The notes: generated by a model from the letters alone, not told the origin. Positions 1 to 11,072 are shown, counted from the stretch's first letter. The stretch: 64,000 nucleotides of DNA from Sipunculus nudus (GCA_026874595.1 CM049319.1:58288917-58352916), one strand, 5' to 3'. Numbers and translations: made by a program.

Positions 1-912
1 TGCAACTCTTGGCCAAAATATTTCAAATGACCACTTAAAATGTTCGCCTTGTCAAGATCTACCAGTTCATGCAAATGATATGCAAATTTATTTTGTGAAA
101 AGGTCACTAGAGGTCAAAAGGTCACAAACTTTGACCTTTCCCTATAATTTCTCGTATTATCAGGTCTAATTTATCGCCAAGACCATATGAAGTTTTTTTT
201 AATTGAAAATTAATTAAAATGAAGGTTTACATGTGCTTTTTAATACTTGGAGTCAAAACGTTTGAAAAGAAGTAGTGATTACCCCGCGGTTTGTAAGATA
301 TTTCTGCACTTTAACATACTTTTTGTACGTATTGCCAAATGTGCTGAATAGGAGTAAGGCAAAATCTAACAATGGTACTTTGAAAATCTTTCATTGAATC
401 TTTGCAAATGACCACCAAAGATTATATTTGTGTGTTTCTATAAAATGAAACATAAATTATGCAAATATTTTCATCGAAGTGTTTGTTGCAGTCAAAAGTA
501 AACAAAGGTTGACCTCACCAACACCATAGCTGTTTGTTACACATATTCGTTATGAAGCGTGCCACAAAATTTTAATATTAAAACAAATGTATGTTACTTT
601 CTTTCTTTCAATTAACACATTTCCAGTTAACATTCATCCTAATTTTTGCCAGTTTGTATCTTATTTTATGACAGTAACATATGTTCTTAGATAGTTGTCA
701 CTGGTTCGTTGATCTCTGTTAACAGCAAATCCCTAATTAAAATTTGACTAGTAACAGCCAATCTATTATTTGTTGCATAAATACATGTACTCTTATATCA
801 CATATATCAATTTCTATTACTAGTAGAGAATATATTAGTTATTATAATTCATGTAATAATTGATAATTAATTCTCTGAATAAATAAAGGATCTGTTTTTG
901 TGACACAAATCA

Positions 913-1900
913 ATTATATGTCTCCCCTCACTACGAGCCTAACTTTCCCAAATTTGAGGGAAAAAATGAACCCCTTCAAAAGTTTGGTGTTAACTTAAAT
1001 CCTGCATTTCTAAAGATTTTACCTTGTATGATGATGATCAAGTTTACCAAGTTATGATCTGATCTGAGATTTTATTTTTTATTCTGATTGATTTAACCTT
1101 GAAGATTCAGGTCAAGGTCACCAGTTATCGAGCTCCTCAAGAAACTCTATTAATAAATAGTGTTTCAAATTTGAGGGAAAATATGTGACACTTCAAAAGG
1201 TATCGGATTCACAATTTTTTTTTTCATCCAATATAACCTTGATGATGGTCAAGGTCACCAGATTTTTAACTGGTCCGAGATACAGGTAGAGACATTTCAG
1301 AAGTTGAATTTCATAAAAATATATCAAGTGATTCAAAAGTTATAGCGTTCAAAATAATTTCTATTCTTGCTGATTTGACCTTGAATATCCAGATCAAGGT
1401 CACCAGTTATCAAGCTCCTCAAGGGAATTAATTAAAACATTGGTGTTTCAAATTTGAGGGGAAAATATCGGCTATTTCTAAAGTTATCGGGTTCACAAAT
1501 AATTGTTTTAGCCAATTTACCATGATGTTGAAGGTCAAGGTCACCAGTTTTCGAACTTGTCCGAGATTTTGGCAGAGACATTTCACAAGTCAAATTCAAT
1601 GAAAATATATTGGGTGGTTCAAAAGTAATAATGTTCACAAATACTTTCTATTCTGACTGATTTGACCTTGAAGATCCAGGTCAAGGTCACCAGGTTTCAA
1701 TCTCCTTAAGGAACTTGATTTAAACAATAAGCGTTTCAAATATGAGGAAAAAAATATACAATACTTAAAAATTTATGGGGGAAAATGAAAGATAAGGTCA
1801 CCAGTTTTCGAACTCCTCCAAGATTTTGGTAGAAACAATTTAAATTTTAAATTTCATGAAAAATTGATGAATCGTTCCAATGTTATCACGCTTACAAAAT
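913..1900. repeat. Degenerate tandem array with GGTCAAGGTCACCAG core
   Basis: A unit of about 285 bases recurs with the landmark 'gaccttgaa..ccaggtcaaggtcaccag' near 1095, 1380 and 1665, and a weaker half-unit landmark 'gatg.tcaaggtcaccag' near 1240 and 1530. The block opens at 919 with 'tatgtctcccctc', an end motif that recurs near 29436 and 44656, so it belongs to a dispersed family. It lies inside the loop of the large foldback structure. No gene. Confidence 0.6.
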
Positions 1901-2093
1901 ATGACACAGACGATGACGATAGTATGATAATTGTGATAATTGATTAAAATTGCAATTTTAGAAATGAAGCGATCTTTATATTTATGGCCCAGGGAATAAG
2001 CTCACAAAAGTGTGACTCCTTGGACAATTAATCTTATTCTGATAGCTGAACGCTCTTAAGAGGGGGTGTGTTACGGGTTTACATAAAAGCCGA

Positions 2094-2200
2094 CCGAACT
2101 GTCTCACTAGTGAAGCTTGCTTTTCTAGCGAAGCGATTGGAACGCCGGGCATGTGCGCCACCGACATGGGTTCGAATCCCGGATCGGCCCAGAATTATCC
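2094..2200 (+). repeat. tRNA-derived SINE-like relic
   Basis: An RNA polymerase III type A box (TAGCGAAGCGATTGG, 2126-2140) and a perfect B box (GGTTCGAATCC, 2169-2179) are about 43 bases apart, followed by CCGGATCGGCCCA. The acceptor stem does not pair with the 5' side, so this is not a functional tRNA. The upstream block CTAGTGAAGCTTGCTTT is shared with the minus-strand copy near 54300-54335, which argues for a repeat family. It is called a SINE by inference. Confidence 0.6.
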
Positions 2201-2218
2201 CCTGAAAAATTTGTCTTC

Positions 2219-2955
2219 GTAACAGTATTCGAGCAACTGCATATTCCATTGATAAATACAGAAACACTGCCAGTGGGGTTGCCAGTCAGTCAGACTACCA
2301 CAGACAGTCAGTAGATAGGCAGAAGGGACAGTCAGATAGACCTGCACAAAGCTTCTCAGGCAGTCACTGATATCTGATTTGATTTTGACTAGCTCTGGTG
2401 GCAAACCATTTTTCCAACACCTGGTTATGACTGTAGCTGTTCATCTGTCATGGTCTTTCTGACTCACCTGCTCTCTAAAGGCCAGCCTGTTTGATATATT
2501 TATAATTTATCTGGTGTGTTGTCTCATAGACGATTAGTTAGCTAGTTCTCTGGAACGATATATACCTGATAGTCAGATTGATGATTAAAGCTCTGGCTCT
2601 TGCATTTATGTATCGTTGAACAAAGGGGACGCCGTCTTGTGGATTACCAGTCTGGTAGTCAGAAAATAACTGACCACCTGTCGACCAGAAACATTGGTAT
2701 AAAGACAGCTGGACTACCAGAGTGTTAGCTAATTAATCAAACAGACTGAACACCGCTAGAGCTATAGTCATCAATCTGACTATCAGGCAAATATCCTCCC
2801 AGAGATATGGCTGGTCTGACTGTCGATAGCTGGTCTGACTGTCGTATCTGACTATCTACTGACTATGTGTATTAATCTGACTTACTGCCAATCCAAATGG
2901 CAGTGTTTCTGTATTTTTATGGACTATGCAGTTGTTCGAATACTAAAAACACAAA
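2219..2955. repeat. Inner inverted repeat with CAGTCAG/CTGACT-rich core
   Basis: Bases 2219-2296 are an imperfect reverse complement of 2873-2955 (shared blocks: GTATTCGA.CAACTGCAT and ACAGAAACACTGCCA). Between and just beyond them, the motifs CAGTCAG, CTGACTATC and 'gctggtctgactgtcg' recur many times to about 3200. The structure sits in the centre of the 1-5120 foldback and may be a second element inserted in it. No open frame worth calling was found. Confidence 0.6.
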
Positions 2956-3430
2956 CTGTCTGTCAGTCAGATATTTAGTCAGAGAGATAGACATTAAATC
3001 AAACAGAAAGTATGATGTACCGCAGGAGAGAGAGTCATTTGATCAGAGTCAAAATGAGAAACAGGTGTACCGGTTAGATAGTGAGCCAGCCTGTCAGAGA
3101 GTTTTTTCGTTCAAGATGATAGACAATAGACATGACAAGCCAACGAATAGACTTACAGACAGTCATAAGTTAAACCAAATGACTGACAGAGGTCCATATA
3201 TAAAATAAACTAGACTACCAAAGTCCGCCAAAATGTACGGAGGCAGGCCATTAATGTATAAGTATAAAAGATCGCTTCATTAATAAAACTGCAATTATCA
3301 CAATTATTATACTATGACGAACTCAGTAATAAATCCAGGTGAGATATAATATTAATCATAATATGAAATATAATAATATATATTGTATACTAGTGATAGA
3401 AATGGATATATGTGATATAAGTGTATTTAT

Positions 3431-3445
3431 CCCCCCCCCCCCCCC
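3431..3445. repeat. poly-C tract (15)
   Basis: An uninterrupted run of 15 C in an AT-rich context. It lies just outside the start of the 3455 inverted-repeat arm. Confidence 0.95.
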
Positions 3446-5120
3446 AATAATATTTTGGCTGATACTAGTCAAATTAAGGGTTTTGCTGTTAGCAGAGATC
3501 AATGAACCAGTGACAAATATCTAAGAACATATAACTGTCATGATATATGATACAAACCGGTAAGAATTAGGATAAATGTTAACTGGAAATGTGTTAATTG
3601 AAAGATAGAAAGAAATATACATTTGTTTCAATATTAAAATTTCATGGCACGCTTCATAACGAATATGTGTAACAAACAGCTATGGTGTTGGTGAGGTCAA
3701 CCTTTGTTTACTTTTGATTCCAACAAACGCTTCGATGAAAATATTTGCATTATTTTTGTTTCATTTTATAGAAACACACAAATACAATCTTTCGTGGTCA
3801 TTTGCAAAGGTTCAATGAAAGATTTCAAAGTACCACTTGTTAGATTTGCCTTACTCCTATTCGGCACATCCAGCAATACGTACAAAAAGTATCTAAAAGT
3901 GCAGAAATATCTTACAAACCGCGGGATAATCACTACTTCTTTTCAAAGTTTTTGTTTGTGACCTTTTGACCTCTAGTGACCTTTTCACAAAATAAATTTG
4001 CATATCATTTGCATGAACTGGTATATCTTGACAAGGCAAGTGGTCATTTGAAATATTTTGGTCAAGAGTTGCAAAGTTAGGTTTGTTTGGATTTTCCATA
4101 CCCCTAATTATCTGCCTCCAGCTGTAAAAGTAGGCGTTATTAAAAAGTCCATGGGAGGTATCTTCCATCCCAGTTTTTTTGCTGGCAACATCAATTTTCT
4201 GAATTGTTAGACCTGGGCTACATGAAAATACCCATTAAAGTAAATCACAAGGGGAGCACTATGACCCCCACTAGCCCATGGCCTATGTTAATTGAAAGAA
4301 AGGAAAGTAACATACATTTGTTTTAATATTAAAATTTCGTGGCACGCTTCATAACGAATATGTGTAACAAACAGCTATGGTGTTGGTGAGGTCAACCTTT
4401 GTTTACTTTTGACTGCAACAAACGCTTCAATGAAAATATTTGCATAATTTATGTTTCATTTTATAGAAACACACAAATATAATCTTTGGTGGTCATTTGC
4501 AAAGATTCAATGAAAGATTTCAAAGTACCATTGTTAGATTTTGCCTTACTCCTATTCGGCACATTCGACAATACGTACAAAAAGTATGTAAAAGTGCAGA
4601 AATATCTTACAAACCGCGGGGTAATCACTACTTCTTTTAAACATTTTGACTCCAAGTATTAAAAAGCACATGTAAACCTTCATTTTAATTAATTTTCAAT
4701 TAAAAAAAAACTTCATATGGTCTTGGCGATAAATTAGACCTGATAATACGAGAAATTATAGGGAAAGGTCAAAGTTTGTGACCTTTTGACCTCTAGTGAC
4801 CTTTTCACAAAATAAATTTGCATATCATTTGCATGAACTGGTAGATCTTGACAAGGCGAACATTTTAAGTGGTCATTTGAAATATTTTGGCCAAGAGTTA
4901 CAAAGTTAGGGTTGTTTGGATTTTCCATACCCCTAATTATCTGCCTCCAGCTGTAAAAGTAGGCGTTATTAAAAAGTCCATGGGAGGCATCTTCCATCCC
5001 AGTTTTTTTGCTGGCAACATCAATTTTCTGAATTGTTAGACCTAGGGCTACATGAAAATACCTATTAAATTAAATCACAAGGGGGGTGCACTATGACCCC
5101 CACTAGCCCATGGCCTACTA

Positions 5121-6280
5121 GTTATTCCTTGAAACGTGCCACAGAGAATTGTCTTGCTACCATGTTACAGGGGTTGTAATATCATGCATTTAACAAAAAT
5201 ATCAAATTGAAAGTAGCCCATATGTACCAGACAACATAATGTTGACAATTATTTTCAATGTAGATTAATAGGTTAGGAAAATTAAGGTACACACTGAGAC
5301 ATAAATATCAGAATATTACACTTCCTAAATCATACACTGTTACTTATATCAAACTCAGGTTCAAACATGAGAGGGTGCACTTTATGGCAAATTTTTATAT
5401 TATGTCATAGGCAAATGTCGTAATAATTAAATTCATAGAACTATAAAAGACATATTCATTTAGTGCACTGAGCAATCTAAAATACAAAGGTACACAAATT
5501 TTTATATATATTCATATTTTTTGTATAAAAAATTGACAAAACAACCTTAAATTCCTATCAAGTATTATAAGCTTTGGGTTTATTTCTAATGATTGTAAAA
5601 AAAACCACACACACACCAGTGGCTACTCTGCATTTAACAGAATTAAATTTTTCCCGTAAAATGTAAGTCCCCACAAAAAGCTCAATCCCACAACATTTGA
5701 CATGTGACAGATTGTTGCATAAAATTTTGTGATGCCAGCTCCTGCTGTTCCTTAGAAAATATGAGTTAATGTACTGATGACTATTATCCCTGTACAAAAA
5801 AGGTTGATGCAGGTAGCGCCACCAATACCTCAATTTCAAATAAGACTCATGTGACCAAAATTTGTTGATTATAACTACTGCTGTTTCTGAGACTAATTTT
5901 GGTATGCTTATATGGCAAGTTTTCTGTGTCTCAGCCAAAATTCACCAAACTGGAACCAACAAACAACCTTAGTTTGTTCTGTTAAATATTGAACAATTTG
6001 GCTATGCAGTTTTTTTTAGAAGTTTTTTCCCAGCTTTTCCCCTGTAAAATCTAAGTCAATGAAGATAGCCAAAAAAATAAGTGAAAAATTAAGCACAATC
6101 AGATAGTTTTATAAATGACTAGTTTTTTGCATTAAATTTAGTGATGCTAGCTCCTGTGCATATACTAACAGGTTTACTAAAAACTGATTCATGATAAATG
6201 GGAGGGGTAACACCGTGGAGCAATATTTTTTTGTGTTCCCTAACCATTACAATAAGCAGCATTTGCAACAGTAGATTTGT
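5121..6280. other. No gene seen; degenerate repeat related to the 47-kb array
   Basis: The segment around 5790-5870 (a 'gtagcgccaccaatacctc' block followed by 'aatttcaaataagac') is the reverse complement of the block at 47255-47330, so 5550-6000 is probably a decayed copy of that dispersed family. The 126-codon minus-strand frame 5558-5938 lies in this repeat and shows no recognisable domain. The remainder is AT-rich without visible structure. Confidence 0.5.
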
Positions 6281-6284
6281 TTAA

Positions 6285-6688
6285 AGGGGCCAAATCACCT
6301 TTCTGACCTTTATACACTATAAGCTCCCTTGGAGCTTTTATAATAAGAGGCCAGAAAACATGTATATCACCACACACAGTCTGCTTGTTTTGTTTATATA
6401 TAACATATACATGTTTAAAATATGTGTAGGCCTGCCAAAATAATCAAAATAAATTCAACAAGGGCATCTGGCAGCAAGTCAGATTAGCCAGAGCTCTGCA
6501 AATGGCTTTTTTGCAATAAGTGACCTTTCTACCCCCCCCCCCCCCCCCCCAATATATGCAACCTACCACCTTAGGTTAAGTTTTTCTGTTTCTCACAACC
6601 AAAATTACCCTTGGATCATTAATATATACACAGAGGAAGCCAGAAATCACATACATTTTTCTTTCAAAAGGCAGGTGAATGGGCACCT
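6285..6688. mobile_element. MITE with TTAA target duplication (404 bp)
   Basis: TTAA at 6281-6284 and 6689-6692 flanks inverted ends: AGGGGCCAAATCACCT at the left, and AGGTGCCCATTCACCT as the reverse complement of the right end. No transposase frame is inside. It carries a 19-base C tract at 6532-6550. The same end motif and TTAA flanks occur at 42039-42528, so two members of one family are present. TTAA duplications are typical of piggyBac-type transposition; the family assignment is inference. Confidence 0.75.
6532..6550. repeat. poly-C tract (19)
   Basis: An uninterrupted C run within the 6285-6688 MITE. Confidence 0.95.
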
Positions 6689-6692
6689 TTAA

Positions 6693-7300
6693 ATGATCCA
6701 TGCTATGTGCACAAACATTTTACAGTAAGCACTCCCACAGCTAGACAGAGTCACGGATTGATTATTCACCTGACATTGTATGGCGAGCGTGCCAGGATAT
6801 AATTAGCCTTAAAAAAAAAAACTGGCTAATTACAGTAAGTTTCAGAAGTTTTGAACTGAGAAAACAGTACTGAAACCAGACATTCATATACTCAAACTAG
6901 AGTTGATCTGAATTAATAATTGGAAATGACACCAAACTGATGTTGTAGTGTATACTTGCACAATGAAATTACCCCACTGTTAGGAGTTAATATTTATTCA
7001 GTGAGAATATTACCTGAAGCACAACATTGTTTCAAGATCGGCATATACCTTGTAGATTTGGCTAGAACACGTGCATGTTTTGTGAGTAATGCTAGTTCAG
7101 TGATACCTGGACATCATTATTGGGTTGATATAAACCCAGATTAGAGTGAAAATTTTTGATGTTGTTAGATACGCCCTGGTATAATTTTTTCTACACTAGT
7201 TTGTGATTGGTCACGTGGTAGGGTCTCTTGACAGGTAAGTTTACCCCTCCCGATTGGCATGGTAATCATAGGTGCATGGTGTTTATTGATATCTTGATAT
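6693..7300. other. No gene seen upstream of the retrotransposon
   Basis: AT-rich sequence without a coding signal. A copy of the putative 3' LTR (11279 onwards) was looked for here and not recognised, so the 5' LTR is either missing or too diverged to see by eye. Confidence 0.4.
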
Positions 7301-7352
7301 CCATCCGTCCATCCGTCTGACCCTTCGTCCGACCTTCCGTCCGTCCGTCCGT
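7301..7352. repeat. CCGT-type tetranucleotide tract
   Basis: Imperfect (TCCG)n/(CCGT)n repeats starting 'atccatccgtccatccgtctg' and ending 'ccgtccgtccgtccgt'. They lie just before a TATA-like 'gtataag' at 7350 and about 150 bases upstream of the gag start. Confidence 0.8.
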
Positions 7353-7499
7353 ATAAGTAGATTTTGATGCGTAGAGCTACCGTAGTGTTATTGTACGGAT
7401 ACCGCCGGTTCGTTAGGTTGGCTTTAACAGTACGTATTTACGGATTTTTAAGAGCGGATATTACTGGATACTGGAATCTTACTAGGTTAGAGCGTTACC

Positions 7500-8066
7500 A
7501 TGGAAACGTTAGAGTCACTTGTTAGATGCGGACAGGCCTTGGGGCTTAAGGACCAGGCTTTACAAGATTATGTTGAGGCTAGACGGCGTGCGGATGAGGA
7601 ACGTGAGGAAAGAGCTAGGCAACGTGAAATAGAGAAGGAACAGCGGGAATTAGAGCGTGAGCAGCGGGAATTAGAGCGCGAGCGAGAGGCTAGAGCCCAC
7701 GAATTAGAGGTTCTAAGGTTAAAGTCTGACTCTGGGGTTAAAGAAGAGAGAAGTAGGGATGTATTCCCGAAAATTCAGCTTCCACCTTTTGATGAGGCTC
7801 ACGATCAGCTAGATGCGTTTCTTGAGCGATTTGAACGATTAGCTGTATGTCAAGGCTATGATAGGGAGAATTGGGCGTTACACCTGAGTCCGTTACTGCG
7901 GGGTAAGGCGCTAGGGACTTACACACAGTTATCGGTTAGTGAGGCCATGGATTACGATAAGTTAAAGATAGCCTTGTTAAAGCGATACCAAATGACCGAA
8001 GAGGGTTATTGACACAAGTTTCGGACTTGTAGGCCTGAGTGAGGCGAAACGCCGAGTCAGTTTGCG
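7500..8066 (+). pseudogene. gag: gag, N-terminal and SCAN-like part, broken by two in-frame TGA codons
   Basis: ATG at 7500 opens a frame of 170 codons. Residues about 28-70 are a highly charged Glu/Arg-rich coiled coil (repeats of QRELERE). From about residue 80 the sequence (DQLDAFLERFERLA.., WALHLSPLLRGKA.., LKRYQMTEEGY) has the shape of gypsy Gag from which the vertebrate SCAN domain is derived. TGA stops lie at 8010-8012 and 8040-8042. The reading frame on both sides of them and in the following pol frame is the same, and the residues between them continue the SCAN-like pattern, so this was one Gag-Pol frame. The first TGA sits where an Arg is expected, which suggests CGA to TGA decay; programmed readthrough is less likely with two stops. 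Confidence 0.75.
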
Positions 8067-11000
8067 GTGAGACTGAGTGGATACCTAGACCATTGGATAG
8101 GGATGGCAGGGGTTGGAGGTGACTACGACGGGGTAGTTAACCTGTTGATGTGTGAGCAGTTCGTAAACTGCTGTAGTAGGGATCTCTCTATGTTTTTGAA
8201 AGAGAGACGGTGTCGTGATTTTGATAGTATGGTAGACTTAGCCGAGAGTTATACGGAGGCTCACGGTGTACACAGCCTTACAGCAGGTCCTCGTTATGGC
8301 AATAATGTGCCGCGTCCAGCACAACCGGTATCTCAGCCTAGAGAGAAGCGAGAGGTTGAGCGCAGTCCGGGCGGTCAGACATTTAAGCCATCAGGAGGCA
8401 TCAGATGTTATTTATGTAATGAACTGGGACATAAGGCGCGGGAATGTAAGACTAGTGCCCGGTCGAGGCCTAGGTCTTCCCCTCAAGTAGGGCGTGCTGC
8501 TGGCGATCAGCAGAGGTATAGGACTAATTTTAGCCCCCCGTATAACCCAAAACAGAAACCGGAGACTATGTCAATGGCAGTAGTCGAGGCGGAAACGGAG
8601 ACAGTCGGTGCGGTGAAACCGGAAGTAGAGAGTCCGAGTCAGTCGTTAGGATTTGCTGCCCAGACAGAAGGCGGAATCTTGTTACCTGTGTGTGAAGGGC
8701 TGGTGAATGGTAAGTCAGCGAGGGTGCTGCGGGATTCGGGATGTTCCTCTGCAGGAATACGTGAGTCGTACGTGGAGCCGAATCAGTTCACCGGACACCA
8801 GGTCGAGTGTAGGTTGTTCGACGGGTCTGTAAGACAATTTCCTACGGCTAGGATTAATGTGGACTGTGCGTACTTTGTCGGTACTATCGAGGCAATGGTG
8901 GTCGGGGATGCTGTATGTGATTTAGTGCTAGGTAACGTAGCGGGAGCGCGTGATCCGTATGATCCGGACCTGACGTGGAAGTCTGAGCGGTCCTCAGGCA
9001 TAGTGTGTGACGGTGTAGAGTCACAAAAGGAGGTGTCGTCCGCGGTGGAGACACGGAGCGCTGCACGAGAGAAACAGATACCGACGCGTAGCTTGAATGT
9101 TGCAAGCCCAGTTGCCGATGTGAGTCCGGCCGAATTTTTGAAGGCGCAGGAGGAGGATGGGTCTTTAGCGCCGTATTGGAGGCTAGCTAGAGAGGCTAGA
9201 AATGATAGTCCATTTAGAATTGAGGACGGATATTTAGTTCGGGTTGTGAGTGATAAACGGGGAGATCAAGATGGATCTCGAGTGGTGGTACCTCAGACGT
9301 TACGGTACGACGTAATGAGGATGGGCCACGAAGCGGTTATGGCGGGCCATCAGGGCATAGACAAAACGCACGACCGCGTGAGAACTCAGTTTTTCTGGAA
9401 AGGGATGTATAATGACATTGCTGAGTTTTGCAAGTCCTGTCCCATTTGCCAGAAAACCATACCGAAAGGCAAGGTGCCTGGAGCTACGTTAGGCCAGATG
9501 CCATTTATTGATGAGCCCTGGCGTAGAATTTCGATGGATCTGGTTGGGCCGATCCATCCAGCGTCTGAGAGAGGTCACAGGTATATTCTGACCGTTATGG
9601 ATTATGCCACTAGATATCCGGAGGCTGTTGCTTTAAAGAACATAGATACAGTCTCTGTGGCTGATGCGCTAGTTGATATTTATGCGCGGTTAGGAGTGCC
9701 GTCAGAGGTGCTTACTGACATGGGAACACAATTTACATCAGACCTCATGCGAGAAGTTAGCCGTGTTTTGTCTGTAAGACAGCTCACCACTACTCCTTAC
9801 CATCCTATGTGCAACGGAATGGTGGAGAGATTCAATGGAACGTTAAAGTTAATGTTGAAACGGATGTGCGAGGAAAGACCGCGAGATTGGGATCGGTACC
9901 TCAGCGCCGTGCTTTTTGCGTACCGAGAAGCGCCACATGAGAGCACAGGGTTCTCACCCTTTGAGTTGCTCTATGGTAGGATCGTTAGAGGACCGATGCG
10001 GATTCTAAGGGATCTGTGGACCAAGCGAGATACTAGCGTCGAGACTAAAACCACGTACCAATACGTCCTGGACCTACAAGACAAACTAAGCGACACATGC
10101 GCGTTAGCTAGAGAGGCGTTGAACAAATCAGCGAACAGACACAAACTGTTATATGATAGAGGTAAATGCACGCGCAGGTTTGAGGCCGGAGACGAAGTTT
10201 TGTTGTTACTCCCGACGGAGCGGAACAAATTAATGGTACAGTGGAAAGGCCCCTATACTATTGTAAACAGGGTTGGGGACTTAGACTATCGGATTAAGAT
10301 TGGCGATAAGGTTAAAACCTTCCACGTGAATATGCTGAAACGGTACCATGCTAGAAACGAGCCCCAGCATATTCTGGCAGCGGTAGCCAAGGGCGCACCT
10401 GATTCTATACACCTTGTAGGCACGGGCAACTTGGCCACTAATCCAGTTTTGCTCAAGAGAATACAGAGCACTGATAGACCTAAGACAAAGAAGGCTTTGC
10501 GAGCATTCCTAGGTCTTACAGGGTACTATCGAAAATTCGTGCCAAACTATGCGGAAATAGCGGTGCCCTTGACTGATCTAACGCGTAAAGGTCAACCTAA
10601 CAAACTAGACTGGAAACCCGTACACGAGAACGCGTACTGTTCTCTAAAGGCTAAACTGTCAGACCCTCCCATACTGAAGCTACCTGATTTCAGTAAACGA
10701 TTTTATTTGAAATGTGATGCATCTGATGTGGGTATTGGCTGTATCCTGATGCAAAGACACGAGGGGATCATGCACCCAGTAGCTTATGCCAGTCGTAAAC
10801 TATTGCCCAGGGAGAGAAATTACTCCACCATCGAGAAAGAGTCATTAGCAATTGTATGGTCTGTACAGAAATTTGAGATGTACCTGGCTTGTAGACCGTT
10901 CACCATTCAGACCGACCACAAACCATTAAAGTGTATTAGCAAATCAAAATGTGCTAATAAGAGAGTAATGAGATGGGCACTGGTTCTACAAGAGTTTAGA

Positions 11001-11072
11001 TTTGATATTGAAGCAGTGTCAGATAAACTAAACCATGGACCTGATTTTCTTAGCAGACTGCCTGAGTGTTAG
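8067..11072 (+). CDS. pol: Gag C-terminus-protease-integrase-RNase H polyprotein (RT core missing)
   Basis: An open frame of 1001 codons, continuous in phase with the gag frame; its first codon is GTG, so it has no start of its own and probably read on from gag. In order (residues of this frame): rest of the SCAN-like Gag; a CCHC zinc knuckle CYLCNELGHKAREC from residue 114; protease motif DSG at 223-225; integrase HHCC finger from His421 to the CPIC cysteines near 457-460; integrase catalytic Asp491, Asp551, Glu587 (the last pair spaced D-x35-E); an integrase C-terminal GPY-like block ending FHVNMLKRY. Next come the RT thumb/connection (LATNPVLLKRIQ.., LRAFLGLTGYYRKF) and RNase H with Asp884 (CDAS), KESLAIV, TDHKPL and HGPDFLSRL. 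The RT fingers and palm with the YxDD box are absent. The deletion junction lies near 10380-10415 and kept the frame. Confidence 0.85.
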   Translation: MRLSGYLDHWIGMAGVGGDYDGVVNLLMCEQFVNCCSRDLSMFLKERRCRDFDSMVDLAESYTEAHGVHSLTAGPRYGNNVPRPAQPVSQPREKREVERSPGGQTFKPSGGIRCYLCNELGHKARECKTSARSRPRSSPQVGRAAGDQQRYRTNFSPPYNPKQKPETMSMAVVEAETETVGAVKPEVESPSQSLGFAAQTEGGILLPVCEGLVNGKSARVLRDSGCSSAGIRESYVEPNQFTGHQVECRLFDGSVRQFPTARINVDCAYFVGTIEAMVVGDAVCDLVLGNVAGARDPYDPDLTWKSERSSGIVCDGVESQKEVSSAVETRSAAREKQIPTRSLNVASPVADVSPAEFLKAQEEDGSLAPYWRLAREARNDSPFRIEDGYLVRVVSDKRGDQDGSRVVVPQTLRYDVMRMGHEAVMAGHQGIDKTHDRVRTQFFWKGMYNDIAEFCKSCPICQKTIPKGKVPGATLGQMPFIDEPWRRISMDLVGPIHPASERGHRYILTVMDYATRYPEAVALKNIDTVSVADALVDIYARLGVPSEVLTDMGTQFTSDLMREVSRVLSVRQLTTTPYHPMCNGMVERFNGTLKLMLKRMCEERPRDWDRYLSAVLFAYREAPHESTGFSPFELLYGRIVRGPMRILRDLWTKRDTSVETKTTYQYVLDLQDKLSDTCALAREALNKSANRHKLLYDRGKCTRRFEAGDEVLLLLPTERNKLMVQWKGPYTIVNRVGDLDYRIKIGDKVKTFHVNMLKRYHARNEPQHILAAVAKGAPDSIHLVGTGNLATNPVLLKRIQSTDRPKTKKALRAFLGLTGYYRKFVPNYAEIAVPLTDLTRKGQPNKLDWKPVHENAYCSLKAKLSDPPILKLPDFSKRFYLKCDASDVGIGCILMQRHEGIMHPVAYASRKLLPRERNYSTIEKESLAIVWSVQKFEMYLACRPFTIQTDHKPLKCISKSKCANKRVMRWALVLQEFRFDIEAVSDKLNHGPDFLSRLPEC

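Larger units (their letters stand above)
1..5120. repeat. Large foldback (inverted-repeat) composite element, left end outside window
   Basis: Bases 1 to about 790 are the reverse complement of about 3455-3960 and 4288-4914. A further inner match pairs 1905-1970 with 3255-3325. The right arm is itself tandemly duplicated: 3595-4272 and 4288-5118 are close copies, and the first lacks about 140 bases corresponding to 4636-4777. Each right-arm copy closes with the same block around 'ctatgacccccactagccca' (4260-4280 and 5092-5112). No coding potential of interest is seen. This is best read as a foldback-type or nested palindromic transposable element more than 5.1 kb long. The left terminus is not visible, so the superfamily cannot be named. 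Confidence 0.75.

Noticed and set aside
2118-2190. Functional tRNA gene
   Set aside because: A and B boxes are present, but the acceptor and anticodon stems do not pair; also true of 26160-26229, 54250-54335 and 60885-60962.
5558-5938. 126-codon minus-strand frame as a gene
   Set aside because: Its DNA partly matches the dispersed repeat at 47255-47330 in reverse; no domain is seen.
6781-6800. Primer binding site of the retrotransposon (TGGCGAGCGTGCCAGG)
   Set aside because: A similar string (TGGCGAGCGTAAACCC) lies near 12353, but no LTR end could be placed next to either, and the 700-base distance to gag is long. Not strong enough to annotate.
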